NCBI RefSeq assembly: GCF_000250675.2
Contig: NC_018681.1
Coordinates: 1,364,001 to 1,428,000, forward strand
DNA: 64,000 bases
Source of the DNA: Nocardia brasiliensis ATCC 700358
Lineage (GTDB): Bacteria > Actinomycetota > Actinomycetes > Mycobacteriales > Mycobacteriaceae
Direction: 5' to 3'
The notes beneath the pieces were generated by a model. The model saw only the letters and a program-made list of their open reading frames with translations, did no database searches and was not told the origin of the DNA. This document shows positions 8,743 through 17,096 of the stretch, one piece after another (within the stretch, counting starts at the first letter, position 1; each line of letters begins with the position of its first letter). The translations under genes were made by a program, and so were the position numbers.

Positions 8743-8748
8743 TAGGGT
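8743..8748 (+). promoter_or_regulatory. -10 box of a probable leaderless AraC transcript
   Basis: TAGGGT with 7 nt to GTG 8756, the spacing of leaderless actinobacterial transcripts. No ribosome binding site is present. Confidence 0.5.
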
Positions 8749-8755
8749 TGATTGC

Positions 8756-9709
8756 GTGGATGCGCTCGCCAGTCTGCTCGAAGGTCCCCGTGCCAGAGGC
8801 GCGTTCTTGATGTGTTCGATGCTCGCGCCGCCCTGGTCCCTGCACATCCAGGACGAGGCCCCGCTCACCGTGGTGTCGATGGTGCGCGGCGGCGCCTGGA
8901 TCATGTTGGGCCAGCACGCGCCTCGTCAGCTGTGCGAAGGCGATATCGCGATCTTCCGCGGGCCCGACCACTACACGGTCGCCGACGACCCGGCCACCGA
9001 GCCGCAGATCTACATCCACCCCGGCAACGTCACCAAGACCGCCGACGGTGAAATACTCTGCGAGACATTGAGTCTCGGCGTGCGGCAGTGGGGCACCGAC
9101 GCCGACGGCGCGACCATGATGATCACCGGCACCTACGAGTCGGCGGGCGCGGCCAGCCAGCGGCTGCTGCGCGCGCTGCCGCCGGTGATCGTGTTGCAGC
9201 GCGGCGACTTCGACACCCGGCTGCTCGACATCCTGGTCGACGAGGCGGTCAAAGACGAACCCGCGCAAGGGGCGGTACTCGACCGGCTGCTCGACATGGT
9301 GCTGATCGCGGCCCTGCGCGCCTGGTTCGCCCGCAACGACGCGCCCGCCTGGTACCACGCCTACAGTGATCCGCTCGTGGGCAAGGCGCTGCGGCTGCTG
9401 CAGCACAATCCGGCGCACGGCTGGACGGTGGCCGGCCTGGCCGAGGCGGTCGGGGTGTCCAGGGCCGCGCTGGCCCGGCGCTTCACCGATCTGGTCGGCG
9501 AGCCGCCGATGTCCTTCCTCACCGAGTGGCGGCTGGCGCTGGCCGCGGACCTGCTCGCCGAATCCGACGCGACCATCGAGTCCATCGCCCGCCAGGTCGG
9601 ATACGGCAGCGCGTTCGCCCTCAGTGCCGCGTTCAAACGCCACTTCGGCGTCAGCCCGCGCGACCACCGGCAGGGCGCGAACCCGGCTGAGCTAGTGTCG
9701 GCCGGGTGA
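8756..9709 (+). CDS. AraC family transcriptional regulator (cupin_6 type)
   Basis: A 317-residue protein. Residues 1 to about 190 form a cupin-like ligand domain of the AraC-binding-like type. Residues 210-305 hold two helix-turn-helix motifs: WTVAGLAEAVGVSRAALARRF and TIESIARQVGYGSAFALSAAFK. The closing GVSPRDHRQ matches the AraC consensus. GTG 8756 is the start. It faces the NmrA-like gene and overlaps the thioesterase gene by 4 nt, so both are likely parts of its regulon. Confidence 0.93.
   Translation: MDALASLLEGPRARGAFLMCSMLAPPWSLHIQDEAPLTVVSMVRGGAWIMLGQHAPRQLCEGDIAIFRGPDHYTVADDPATEPQIYIHPGNVTKTADGEILCETLSLGVRQWGTDADGATMMITGTYESAGAASQRLLRALPPVIVLQRGDFDTRLLDILVDEAVKDEPAQGAVLDRLLDMVLIAALRAWFARNDAPAWYHAYSDPLVGKALRLLQHNPAHGWTVAGLAEAVGVSRAALARRFTDLVGEPPMSFLTEWRLALAADLLAESDATIESIARQVGYGSAFALSAAFKRHFGVSPRDHRQGANPAELVSAG
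9693..9698 (+). promoter_or_regulatory. Internal -10-like box before the thioesterase
   Basis: TAGTGT inside the end of the AraC gene, 7 nt before GTG 9706. It could give a leaderless thioesterase message in addition to read-through. Confidence 0.35.
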
Positions 9710-10128
9710 CGCAGCAGCAGTATCCGGTGCTCTGGCCGATGCCGACCCGGTGGGCGGACAACGACCACTACGGGCACGTGAACAACGTGACCTACTACTC
9801 GTACTTCGACACCGCGGTGAACGCGTGGTTGATGCACGCCACCGGCACCGATATCCGTGAGCTGCCCGCGCTCGGCGTCGTCGCGCAGACCTCCTGCCAG
9901 TACGTCGGCTCGCTCAGCTTCCCCGACCGGCTCCAGGTCGGCCTGCGCATCTCCCGCCTGGGCCGGTCCAGCATCACCTACGATCTCGCCATCTTCCGCG
10001 AAGCCGACAACGACCTCGAACTCGCCGCCACGGGCACCTTCGTGCACGTCTACGTGGACGCCGAGAGCCGCAAACCCGTCGAGATCCCCGCCGTGATCCG
10101 CACTGCCGCAGCGCAATTGACCACCTGA
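9706..10128 (+). CDS. Hot-dog fold acyl-CoA thioesterase (4HBT family)
   Basis: A 140-residue protein with the 4-hydroxybenzoyl-CoA thioesterase signature TRWADNDHYGHVNN (residues 14-27), whose aspartate is catalytic in this family. Length and layout match stand-alone single-domain YbgC/FadM-type thioesterases. GTG 9706 overlaps the AraC stop (GTGA). A palindromic repeat element starts 3 bp after its stop. The acyl chain cleaved is unknown. Confidence 0.9.
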   Translation: MTQQQYPVLWPMPTRWADNDHYGHVNNVTYYSYFDTAVNAWLMHATGTDIRELPALGVVAQTSCQYVGSLSFPDRLQVGLRISRLGRSSITYDLAIFREADNDLELAATGTFVHVYVDAESRKPVEIPAVIRTAAAQLTT

Positions 10129-10130
10129 CT

Positions 10131-10206
10131 TCCCGCACCCCTTCTGTCTTCCCGCACTCGCTATGCCACGCCACAGCGGGTGCGGGAAGGCGAAAAGGGT
10201 GCGGGA
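10131..10206. repeat. Palindromic intergenic repeat, copy 1
   Basis: First of three copies of a roughly 75-bp element. The left arm (10132-10162, starting CCCGCACCCCTTCTGTCTTC) pairs with the right arm ending at 10205 (GGTGCGGG) around a loop containing ATGCCACGCC. It lies between the convergent thioesterase and E2 genes and starts right after the thioesterase stop. RNA would form a long hairpin able to act as a terminator for both genes. Confidence 0.85.
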
Positions 10207-10222
10207 AGCTGGAGAGGGTGCG

Positions 10223-11647
10223 TCAGATGCGGCTGAGGAGGGTTAGTGGATCCTCTAGTAGGGCGGCGGTCGTCGACAGGAAGCGGGAGGCTAATTCGCC
10301 GTCGATCATCCGGTGATCGAAACTGATGCCCAGGGTGGTGACCCAGCGGACCGCGAGTTCGTCCCGGAATACCCACGGGCGCTTGCGGATCGACCCCAGG
10401 CACAGGATTGCCGCCTCCCCGGGATTCACCAGCGGAACGCCGGTGTCGACGCCGAAGACGCCGACGTTGGTGATGGTGAAGGTGCCGCCGCGCAGGTCGG
10501 TGGGGCTCGCGCCGCCGGATCGGGCGGTCTCGGCCAGCCAGCCGATCTCGCGGGTCAGGTCGCGCAGGCTCAGTGACTGTGCTTCTTTGATGTTCGGTAC
10601 CAGCAGGCCGCGGTCGGTCGCCACCGCGATCCCGAGATTCACGTAGTGCTTGGTGACGATTTCCTGATTCGGTTCGTCCCAAAAAGTATTGATACCGGGA
10701 AATTCGGTGAGCGCGGCGAGCGCCGATTTCGCCACCAGCGCGAGCGGGGTGAGGGTAAGTCCGGCAAAAGGTTTCGTGCTGCGTAGATGGTCGAGCAATT
10801 CCACCGACGCGGTGCAATCGAGGGTGACGAAGGTGCTGGCCTGCGGAATGGTGCGGGCACTGGCCAACATGGCCGCGGCGGTGCGTTTGCGCACGCCGGT
10901 GATCGGCACCCGCTCCTCCCGAGCCGATGGCCGGCTCACCCCCGCGTGCGGGTCGGTGACCGCGGCAGGCCCCGGCCTGGGCGCCGTCGTGCGCGGTTGC
11001 GAGACCGGCACCGCGCCGCGCACGTCGTCCACGGTGACCGCACCGCCGGGTCCGGAACCCGCGACGAACCACAGATCGATGCCGATCTCGCGAGCGAGCC
11101 TGCGCGCCGCGGGTGTTGCGGCGGCTCGCCCGGCGGACAGTTGTGGTCTGCTGTCGGACTGTTCTGGGTCAGTCGACGAAACCAGCTGCGCCGCAGGCTG
11201 TTCGGGGATCGAATCGGGCGTGTCACCGCCCTGCGGCGGGGCGGGGTTCGCCGCGGCGGCAGGCCTGCGCCGCCGGGATACGGTTTCCCCCTCCGGCCCG
11301 TAGCCCACGAGCACCGCGGTCCGTCCGTTGTTCGTCTCACCCGCCGCGCTGTCCTGCGGCGGCTGCGCCGGCGCTTGCTCACTCTGCACGCGGATCAGCG
11401 GCGCCCCGACCAGCACGGTCTCGCCCGGTTCCGCGAGCAGCTCGACCACCCGCCCGGCGAACGGCGAAGGCAGTGCCACCACCGCCTTCGCCGTCTCCAC
11501 CTCGGCGATCGTCTGGTTGAGTGCCACGTCGTCGCCGACACCCACCAGCCAGGAGACCAGTTCGGCGTCGGCAAGACCTTCCCCGAGATCAGGGAGGCGG
11601 AATTCCAGGACGTTCCCCGAGCCGGGCTCGTTGGCGCGATCTTCCAC
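10223..11647 (-). CDS. bkdC: 2-oxoacid dehydrogenase E2, dihydrolipoamide acyltransferase (branched-chain type)
   Basis: A 474-residue protein. The N-terminal lipoyl domain (residues about 5-80) carries the lipoylated lysine in VETAKAVV. A Pro/Ala-rich linker and a peripheral subunit-binding domain (TPAARRLAREIGIDL) follow. The C-terminal acyltransferase domain ends with the catalytic motif FDHRMIDGE. It accepts the acyl group from the E1 subunits encoded just upstream and passes it to CoA. GTG 11647 fits the AGAGGTG ribosome site; GTG 11662 is also in frame. No E3 gene is nearby, so dihydrolipoamide dehydrogenase is presumably encoded elsewhere. Confidence 0.92.
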   Translation of the reverse strand: MEDRANEPGSGNVLEFRLPDLGEGLADAELVSWLVGVGDDVALNQTIAEVETAKAVVALPSPFAGRVVELLAEPGETVLVGAPLIRVQSEQAPAQPPQDSAAGETNNGRTAVLVGYGPEGETVSRRRRPAAAANPAPPQGGDTPDSIPEQPAAQLVSSTDPEQSDSRPQLSAGRAAATPAARRLAREIGIDLWFVAGSGPGGAVTVDDVRGAVPVSQPRTTAPRPGPAAVTDPHAGVSRPSAREERVPITGVRKRTAAAMLASARTIPQASTFVTLDCTASVELLDHLRSTKPFAGLTLTPLALVAKSALAALTEFPGINTFWDEPNQEIVTKHYVNLGIAVATDRGLLVPNIKEAQSLSLRDLTREIGWLAETARSGGASPTDLRGGTFTITNVGVFGVDTGVPLVNPGEAAILCLGSIRKRPWVFRDELAVRWVTTLGISFDHRMIDGELASRFLSTTAALLEDPLTLLSRI

Positions 11648-11677
11648 GTGGGCACCTCTCACTGCGGCGTACCGGCG

Positions 11678-12661
11678 TCAGGCGGCGAGCGTTCGATCGA
11701 CCGCGGCGAGAATGCGGTCGGGATCGGGGAGATGGAACTTCTCGAGCTTAGCGGGGGGATACGGGATATCGAATCCGCCGACGCGCAGCACCGGCGCCTC
11801 CAGGTGATAGAAGCACCGCTCGGTGATCCGCGCCGCGATCTCGGCGCCGAGACCCGCGAACACCGGGGCCTCGTGCGTGATGACCAGCCTGCCGGTCTTG
11901 GCCACCGACTCCTCAATGGTGTCGAAATCGATCGGCGAGAGGCTGCGCAGGTCGATCACCTCCAGCGCATGCCCTTCTTCCGCAGCGATTTTCGCGGCCG
12001 TCAACGCGGTGGCCACGGTGCCGCCGTAGGCGACGACGGTGGCGTCGCCGCCTACGGTGCAGACCCTGGCACGGTCCAGCGGTAGATCCCCGTCGCGGTC
12101 CAAAGCGAGGAAATCGACCTCGGCCTTGTCCCAGTAGCGCCGCTTCGGCTCGAAGAAGATCACCGGGTCGTCCAGTGCGATCGCTTGGCGGATCATCAGA
12201 TACGCGTCGGCGGGGTTGCTCGGCGTCATCACGCGCAACCCGGCGGTGTGCGCGAAGTAGGCTTCCGGCGATTCCGAATGGTGCTCCACCGAACCGATCC
12301 CGCCACCGAACGGAATGCGAATCGTGATGGGCGCGATCACCTTTCCCTGCGTCCGGTAGTGGATCTTCGCCACATGCGAGACGATCTGATCGAAGGCGGG
12401 ATAGACGAAGCCGTCGAACTGGATCTCGCACACCGGCCGGAAGCCGCGCAGCGCCATGCCGAAAGCCGTTCCCACGATGCCGGATTCGGCCAGCGGAGTG
12501 TCGACGACTCGATTGTTGCCGAAGTCCTTCTGCAAGGCGTCGGTCACCCGGAACACCCCGCCCAGCCGCCCGATGTCCTCGCCCATGAGCAGTACTTTGG
12601 GGTCGTCCTCCAGTGCGCGCCGCAATCCGGTGTTCAATGCGCCGGCGAAAGTGGTGATCAT
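11678..12661 (-). CDS. bkdB: Branched-chain 2-oxoacid dehydrogenase E1 beta subunit
   Basis: A 327-residue transketolase-like beta subunit. Recognisable motifs are VLLMGEDIGRLGGVFRVT, TPLAESGIVGTAFGMAL, FDGFVYPAFDQIVSHVAK, and PIDFDTIEESVAKTGRLV. It pairs with E1 alpha to decarboxylate branched-chain 2-oxoacids with thiamine diphosphate. ATG 12661 overlaps the E1 alpha stop (ATGA); the frame continues upstream but that part is antisense-type noise within E1 alpha. The alpha, beta, E2 order matches bkdA-bkdB-bkdC of mycobacteria. Confidence 0.93.
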   Translation of the reverse strand: MITTFAGALNTGLRRALEDDPKVLLMGEDIGRLGGVFRVTDALQKDFGNNRVVDTPLAESGIVGTAFGMALRGFRPVCEIQFDGFVYPAFDQIVSHVAKIHYRTQGKVIAPITIRIPFGGGIGSVEHHSESPEAYFAHTAGLRVMTPSNPADAYLMIRQAIALDDPVIFFEPKRRYWDKAEVDFLALDRDGDLPLDRARVCTVGGDATVVAYGGTVATALTAAKIAAEEGHALEVIDLRSLSPIDFDTIEESVAKTGRLVITHEAPVFAGLGAEIAARITERCFYHLEAPVLRVGGFDIPYPPAKLEKFHLPDPDRILAAVDRTLAA

Positions 12662-13770
12662 GAAGGGACTCCTTCCGGTCGCGCGGCCGCATCGCTGGGA
12701 TCGCCAGCCAGATACTCCGCGTATTCCCGTCGCTCTTCGGTGATGAGCGCATGCGGGGTGGCATAGACGTGATCGAACAGGTCGATCGGTGCCGGATCGG
12801 TCATATCGATGGTCGAGGTGCGCACCTGCCGGGCCACCTCGTCGGCGTGCTCGGCGACGTGGCGCTGGAACTCGTTGTCGAACAACGACTCTCGTTCGAG
12901 CAGTCGGCGCAGCCGATCGATCGGATCGCGGCGCGCCCACTCTTCGGTCTCGGCGGACGAGCGGTAGCGGGTGGGGTCGTCGGCGGTCGTGTGCGGACCC
13001 ATCCGATAGGTGAGCGCCTCGATGAACGACGGACCGCCGCCGCTGCGGGCTCGCGCGATCGCCTGCCGCGTCACCGCCAGCACCGCGAGCACGTCGTTGC
13101 CGTCGACCTGCACGCCCGGAATGCCGTAACCGTAGGCGCGGCGCACGATCGGGGTCTGGCTCTGCACCCGGACCGGTTCGCTGATCGCCCAGTGGTTGTT
13201 CTGGCAGAGGAACACCACCGGCGCGCTCCAGCTCGCCGCGAAACCCAGCGCCTCGGCGATATCGCCCTGGCTGCTCGCGCCGTCGCCGAAGTAGGTGATC
13301 GTCGCGATCTCCGCGCCTTCCAGATGCGCGGCGTACGCGTAACCCGTCGCGTGCAGCCCCTGCGAGCCGACGATGATATTCGGATTGGTCATGTTGACCG
13401 CGTTCGGATCCCAGCACGAATGCGCGACACCGCGCCACATCCGGGTGATCTCGGTGGGATGCACCCCCCGGCAGTAGGCGACGGCCGCCTCGCGGTAGCT
13501 GCAGAACACGTAGTCGTCGGGGTGCAGCGCGCGGGCCGAACCGACCTGGGTGGCTTCCTGTCCCAGCAGCGGCGCCCACAGGCCCAGTTGTCCCTGGCGT
13601 TGCAGGGCGGTCGCCTCGGTGTCGATGCGCCGGGTGACGACCATGTCCTCGTATAGGTCCCGCAGTTGATCGGGGCCGATATCGGCGACCAGAGCGGCGT
13701 ACTCGCGAGCTAGGACGCGCCGTCCGTCGGGCTGGACCAATTGGACCGGATAATCGATCTTCTCTGGCAT
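12658..13770 (-). CDS. bkdA: Branched-chain 2-oxoacid dehydrogenase E1 alpha subunit
   Basis: A 370-residue thiamine diphosphate-binding alpha subunit. The TPP motif runs from GDGASSQGD through to the closing NN of LCQNNHWAIS. The phosphorylation-loop region YRMGPHTTADDPTRYR is typical of branched-chain rather than pyruvate enzymes. ATG 13770 follows GAGGAGG at good spacing; a frame to 13788 is also open. First gene of a three-gene operon. The enzyme feeds isobutyryl-CoA to the acyl-CoA dehydrogenase at 42.6 kb and the mutase at 32.6 kb. Confidence 0.93.
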   Translation of the reverse strand: MPEKIDYPVQLVQPDGRRVLAREYAALVADIGPDQLRDLYEDMVVTRRIDTEATALQRQGQLGLWAPLLGQEATQVGSARALHPDDYVFCSYREAAVAYCRGVHPTEITRMWRGVAHSCWDPNAVNMTNPNIIVGSQGLHATGYAYAAHLEGAEIATITYFGDGASSQGDIAEALGFAASWSAPVVFLCQNNHWAISEPVRVQSQTPIVRRAYGYGIPGVQVDGNDVLAVLAVTRQAIARARSGGGPSFIEALTYRMGPHTTADDPTRYRSSAETEEWARRDPIDRLRRLLERESLFDNEFQRHVAEHADEVARQVRTSTIDMTDPAPIDLFDHVYATPHALITEERREYAEYLAGDPSDAAARPEGVPS

Positions 13771-14063
13771 CGGGGTCCGCCTCCTCACGGGGTGCGCGTG
13801 TGCTCTACCTCACAGCATCCACGAGAATGCGATGTGCGCAAGTGAACGACACGCGAATGCGCAGAATGCTCAATTCCGACCAGTACGTTGCTGTCATGCT
13901 GCGTCGAATGACCAGCGATGCGTGCGATCAGCGAAGATGGCCCCGAGGTTGGCTGCGCGGTCGAAATATGGGACGAATCGGACTCACATGACACGGCAGT
14001 AGACCGTGGTCGGAGGGACCGAGATTTATGGGCGTGTCGGCCTCGCAGCACCGGGCCTCGCCG
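13771..14063. other. Upstream region of the bkd operon
   Basis: 293 bp between bkdA and the end of the next minus-strand gene. It should hold the bkd promoter. Short open frames here have poor codon bias and are not called. No clear inverted repeat was recognised. Confidence 0.5.
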
Positions 14064-14390
14064 CTATCCCGACGAGTCGAGTCCATGCGCGACGAGCAAG
14101 AAGCTGACTATCCCGACAGCGACCAGCACCAGAATCGACACCAGCGGCCACATCAGGACGATGTGCCGGCGTGACAGGCTCCGCACCATCAACACCAGCA
14201 CCGCCAACTGGACGGCCAAAGTGCTGTATGCCATGAGGCCGGTGCCCGCGTCGACATAGGTGCGGCACTCGCCCGCGCATTCGCTTCCTACCGGGAGGGT
14301 TCCACCCGTGCAGCGGGACCACGGGCCGTTGCCCTGCAACCTATCGCCGCTCACTCCGAACAGCCGCCCGCCACCGGGAACCCGCACCAA
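14064..14390 (-). CDS. Small membrane protein of unknown function
   Basis: Up to 108 residues, with a cysteine-containing N-terminal part (WSRCTGGTLPVGSECAGEC) and two hydrophobic segments (about residues 53-68 and 79-100). No family is recognised. The start is uncertain: the frame opens at GTG 14390, but GTG 14354 or a later codon is possible. It is divergent from another membrane protein at 14443. It lies in a patch with weaker third-position G/C bias than its surroundings. Confidence 0.55.
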   Translation of the reverse strand: MVRVPGGGRLFGVSGDRLQGNGPWSRCTGGTLPVGSECAGECRTYVDAGTGLMAYSTLAVQLAVLVLMVRSLSRRHIVLMWPLVSILVLVAVGIVSFLLVAHGLDSSG

Positions 14391-14430
14391 ATCTCCACGG
14401 ATTCAACACAACTGACCAGACAGCCGCTGC

Positions 14431-14436
14431 TAGCTT
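14431..14436 (+). promoter_or_regulatory. -10 box of a probable leaderless transcript
   Basis: TAGCTT with 6 nt to ATG 14443; no ribosome site in between. Confidence 0.45.
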
Positions 14437-14442
14437 GACCGC

Positions 14443-15663
14443 ATGTTCGCTTCTGCGCGTGCGTCTACGCGCAATCGTATGGCCGGGATCGCCTACCTCG
14501 CACAGCTCGCCGCTGTGGCCGCTTTTGTCGCGTCGTGGGCGAATTTCTACGTAACTCTCTGTTGGGAAACACCCTGGGATGATTGGTTCGATGTCTTCGG
14601 AATGAGCCTGCCGCTGAGCGTCGCGTGCTTGGTCGGGGTCGGTATCTGCGGACTGCTGCGGCACGATTCCGCACCGTGGGTCATCGCCGTCGCCGCAGTG
14701 GTCGGCGCCGGACTCATGGGTGTGATTGCGAACGGCGGCAACGACACTCGTTCGACCTACAACGGGCCTTCCATCGGCACTGGTGTCGTCTTCGCCGGTG
14801 TCGCCGGTGCCACCGCCACGGCGGCGATTCTGCTGCGGTGGCGGGCCGCGCGAAGTGAAGCGGGCCAGGTCCCGGTGCTGCCGGAACGCTCGGCAAGGTT
14901 CGTGCCACCAACCCGGACCTGGTTGGTGGTGGTTCTCCTCGTCGGTGTATCGGCCGCTCTCGTCACTCTCGTGGTGAAAGTTGCCCTCACCGACGTAGAT
15001 TCCTACGGCGCACAGGGTCTCGGCAAAATCAGTTGGATGAGCCTGTCCGGCGGACTGCAGACGAGCACGCTGCAGGCCGTCTTCGCCGGCGTCGCCGCGA
15101 TGGCGGTGGTCGTCATCTGGTTGGGCATGCGGAGCCGGGTGCAGCCGCAGCCGACCGGATTCCCGAACATCGCCACCGCCCTGACAATCGTGACGGCGCT
15201 GATCGCCGTGGTACCCGCTGCCGTGCAGAGTACCGTATCGATCACCTTCGTGGCCGATGCGGCCGACAGTCCTTCCGGCAGCAGCGATCTGCCCGATCTC
15301 AGCGTATTCGTCATCGTGCTGTACACCTTGGTCGCGGTCGAAGTCAGCGCTGTCGGGCTGCTGTACTGCTGCGGCGCGCTGCGGCTTTACGAGCGCAAAC
15401 CGATCGGCTGGGTCTTCGTGGTCCTCGCATCGATTCTCGGGTTGGCGGCCAATTTCAGTTACTTCCGCAACCCGAGTGCCTACGGCCTTTCCTTCCTGCC
15501 AACGGATTCGGAGTTCCCCGAGTTCCGCCCGGATCCGATGTTCGCCGCGATCGCTCCCGCGGTGCTCTGCCTCGTGACGCTGGTGCTCGCCATTGCGGTG
15601 CCTGTCGGGCGATGGCTTGCTACCCGCAAACTTCGACCGGCGATCACCAATTCAGCACACTAG
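14443..15663 (+). CDS. Multi-pass membrane protein of unknown function
   Basis: A 406-residue protein with about nine hydrophobic segments (near residues 15-32, 52-72, 80-98, 110-128, 160-180, 205-225, 240-262, 285-310, 325-343 and 370-392), grouped in two blocks separated by a charged loop. No catalytic or transport motif was recognised. ATG 14443 sits 6 nt after a TAGCTT box. The stop codon overlaps the stop of the convergent secreted-protein gene: the tetramer CTAG serves both as TAG. Confidence 0.7.
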   Translation: MFASARASTRNRMAGIAYLAQLAAVAAFVASWANFYVTLCWETPWDDWFDVFGMSLPLSVACLVGVGICGLLRHDSAPWVIAVAAVVGAGLMGVIANGGNDTRSTYNGPSIGTGVVFAGVAGATATAAILLRWRAARSEAGQVPVLPERSARFVPPTRTWLVVVLLVGVSAALVTLVVKVALTDVDSYGAQGLGKISWMSLSGGLQTSTLQAVFAGVAAMAVVVIWLGMRSRVQPQPTGFPNIATALTIVTALIAVVPAAVQSTVSITFVADAADSPSGSSDLPDLSVFVIVLYTLVAVEVSAVGLLYCCGALRLYERKPIGWVFVVLASILGLAANFSYFRNPSAYGLSFLPTDSEFPEFRPDPMFAAIAPAVLCLVTLVLAIAVPVGRWLATRKLRPAITNSAH

Positions 15664-16133
15664 CCGCCTACGATCAGTTTGATCGGGGTCGCCTTCGCCT
15701 CCGGATAAGTATTCTGACGTTGTTCCCCGGCATGGCAACTCGCTGTGATGACTCGCTCACCGGCCCGTACGCGAATTAGGCTGGCCTGCTTTGTCTGGCC
15801 CGGAAAAACGCGATCTCTGCCGTCCCTGTAAATGATTAAAGGGTTGCGTTCTCCGGCGACCGGGAACGTGTCGTCCATGTACGCCCAACAATTGATACCC
15901 GAGAACTCGGCGTTCGGGTTGGAGACCGTCACATCTATTGTGTGACCGCGGCCGTCACCTCGATCTGGAGTCAGCGTTGCCGACAGTATCGGGGCCGCCA
16001 ATTCTCCCTGTCGAGCGGTCTGCAGCGGTGCTGCCGTCGTAGACGGTGCGAAGAACGCCACCCCTACGATTAGTGCAATTGTCCCGCCCGTCCGCCAAAG
16101 GATGCCGCGGCCCGATGTCTTGCTCATCTGCAT
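15660..16133 (-). CDS. Secreted protein of unknown function
   Basis: A 157-residue protein with an N-terminal signal peptide (hydrophobic TIALIVGVAFFAP, likely cleavage after TTAAP). A beta-rich mature domain follows, starting near LSATLTPDRGDGRGHTIDVT, with two cysteines (NCWAYMDD and TASCHAG) that could form a disulfide. The domain may be an Ig-like or filamin-like sandwich, but no family was recognised. ATG 16133 follows a strong GGGGAGG site. Codon bias is weaker than in neighbouring genes. Confidence 0.7.
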   Translation of the reverse strand: MQMSKTSGRGILWRTGGTIALIVGVAFFAPSTTAAPLQTARQGELAAPILSATLTPDRGDGRGHTIDVTVSNPNAEFSGINCWAYMDDTFPVAGERNPLIIYRDGRDRVFPGQTKQASLIRVRAGERVITASCHAGEQRQNTYPEAKATPIKLIVGG

Positions 16134-16561
16134 GTCCTCCCCATTGTTCACCGCGGCAAATTCGCGCAGCGTCGATGATGCTAGCCGCTGCACGGACCCA
16201 TTCGTGTCCTTTAGTGAGAACGATGCGTAGATCTCGAACTTTCTGTGGGGCAGGTCACTGCAAATGGGGCTTCGGTGGCGAGCAATCCCCGACGTGCAGA
16301 CTTTCACCATGAATGACCAATCCTGGAACGATGAATCCGGGTGCCGCCCAGCGGCATTGCCGCCCTCGCGTCCAGCCGTCGATGCAGGCATAAGCACCTG
16401 AGTCGATTCTCGGCGTACTCCTGCCCGATCGGGCCCGCAGCTCCCGGCCTGGCCGGCGGGTCGGTCCGGTGACTACGTGGTGGTTCACAAAAGTGCTCTG
16501 GCCTGGACAAATACCGGGTCAGCGGCCACTGGGGCGGGGGAGTGGTGCCATACTGCGATGC
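16134..16561. other. 428-bp divergent intergenic region
   Basis: Between the secreted-protein gene (-) and the Lrp-type regulator (+). Both strands have short open frames but none with convincing codon bias or start site. It must contain two divergent promoters. No strong inverted repeat or RNA structure was recognised. Confidence 0.5.
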
Positions 16562-17053
16562 ATGACCAGAGAAACGGCCGACGTGACTTTGGACGCGACC
16601 GACGCCAGGTTGTTACTGGAGCTGGTCGCCAATCCGAGAGCCACGGGTGTGGAACTGGCGGCCCGGCTGGGGCTGTCCCGCAATACCGTGCAGGCGCGGC
16701 TGTCGCGCTGGGAGGCGGGCGGGGTGCTCGGCAGTTTCGAGCGTCGAGTGCAACCCCGCGCGCTCGGCTATCCGCTGTCCGCGTTCGTCGCGGTGGTTGT
16801 GGATCAGCACCAATTGGATTCCGTGGTAACGGAACTCGCCGAGGTGCCGGAGGTCACCGAGGTGTGCGGCATGACCGGGCTCACCGACCTGACCGTGCGG
16901 GTGGTCGCGAAGGACGCCGACGATCTGTATCGAATCGCCGGACAGATACTGAAGATCCCCGGCGTGGAGCGCACCAACATGGCGCTGGTCATGCGCGAAC
17001 TGGTCGGCCCGCGCACCGCCCCGCTGCTGGACCGGCTGGCCGGCGCGAACTGA
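16562..17053 (+). CDS. Lrp/AsnC family transcriptional regulator
   Basis: A 163-residue protein. The N-terminal helix-turn-helix reads VELAARLGLSRNTVQARLSR (about residues 29-48). A RAM/ligand-binding domain follows, with VTEVCGMTGLTDLTVRVVAKD. The fold and length match Lrp-type feast-famine regulators that sense amino acids. ATG 16562 (MTRETADVTLDATD) is chosen because the family N-terminus follows directly. It lies 2.8 kb from bkdABC, and Lrp-type BkdR proteins control such operons in other bacteria, so bkd is a possible target. It could equally control the SDR gene 43 bp downstream. Confidence 0.9.
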   Translation: MTRETADVTLDATDARLLLELVANPRATGVELAARLGLSRNTVQARLSRWEAGGVLGSFERRVQPRALGYPLSAFVAVVVDQHQLDSVVTELAEVPEVTEVCGMTGLTDLTVRVVAKDADDLYRIAGQILKIPGVERTNMALVMRELVGPRTAPLLDRLAGAN

Positions 17054-17084
17054 GCGGGGGCGCGCCACCCGCGGCGCGGTTGAT

Positions 17085-17090
17085 TAAGGT
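17085..17090 (+). promoter_or_regulatory. -10 box of a probable leaderless SDR transcript
   Basis: TAAGGT with 6 nt to ATG 17097. Confidence 0.45.
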
Positions 17091-17096
17091 GCGGAG

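Noticed and set aside
13800..13991. Small plus-strand ORF upstream of bkdA
   Set aside because: No ribosome site, weak codon bias and no recognisable product; more likely promoter DNA.
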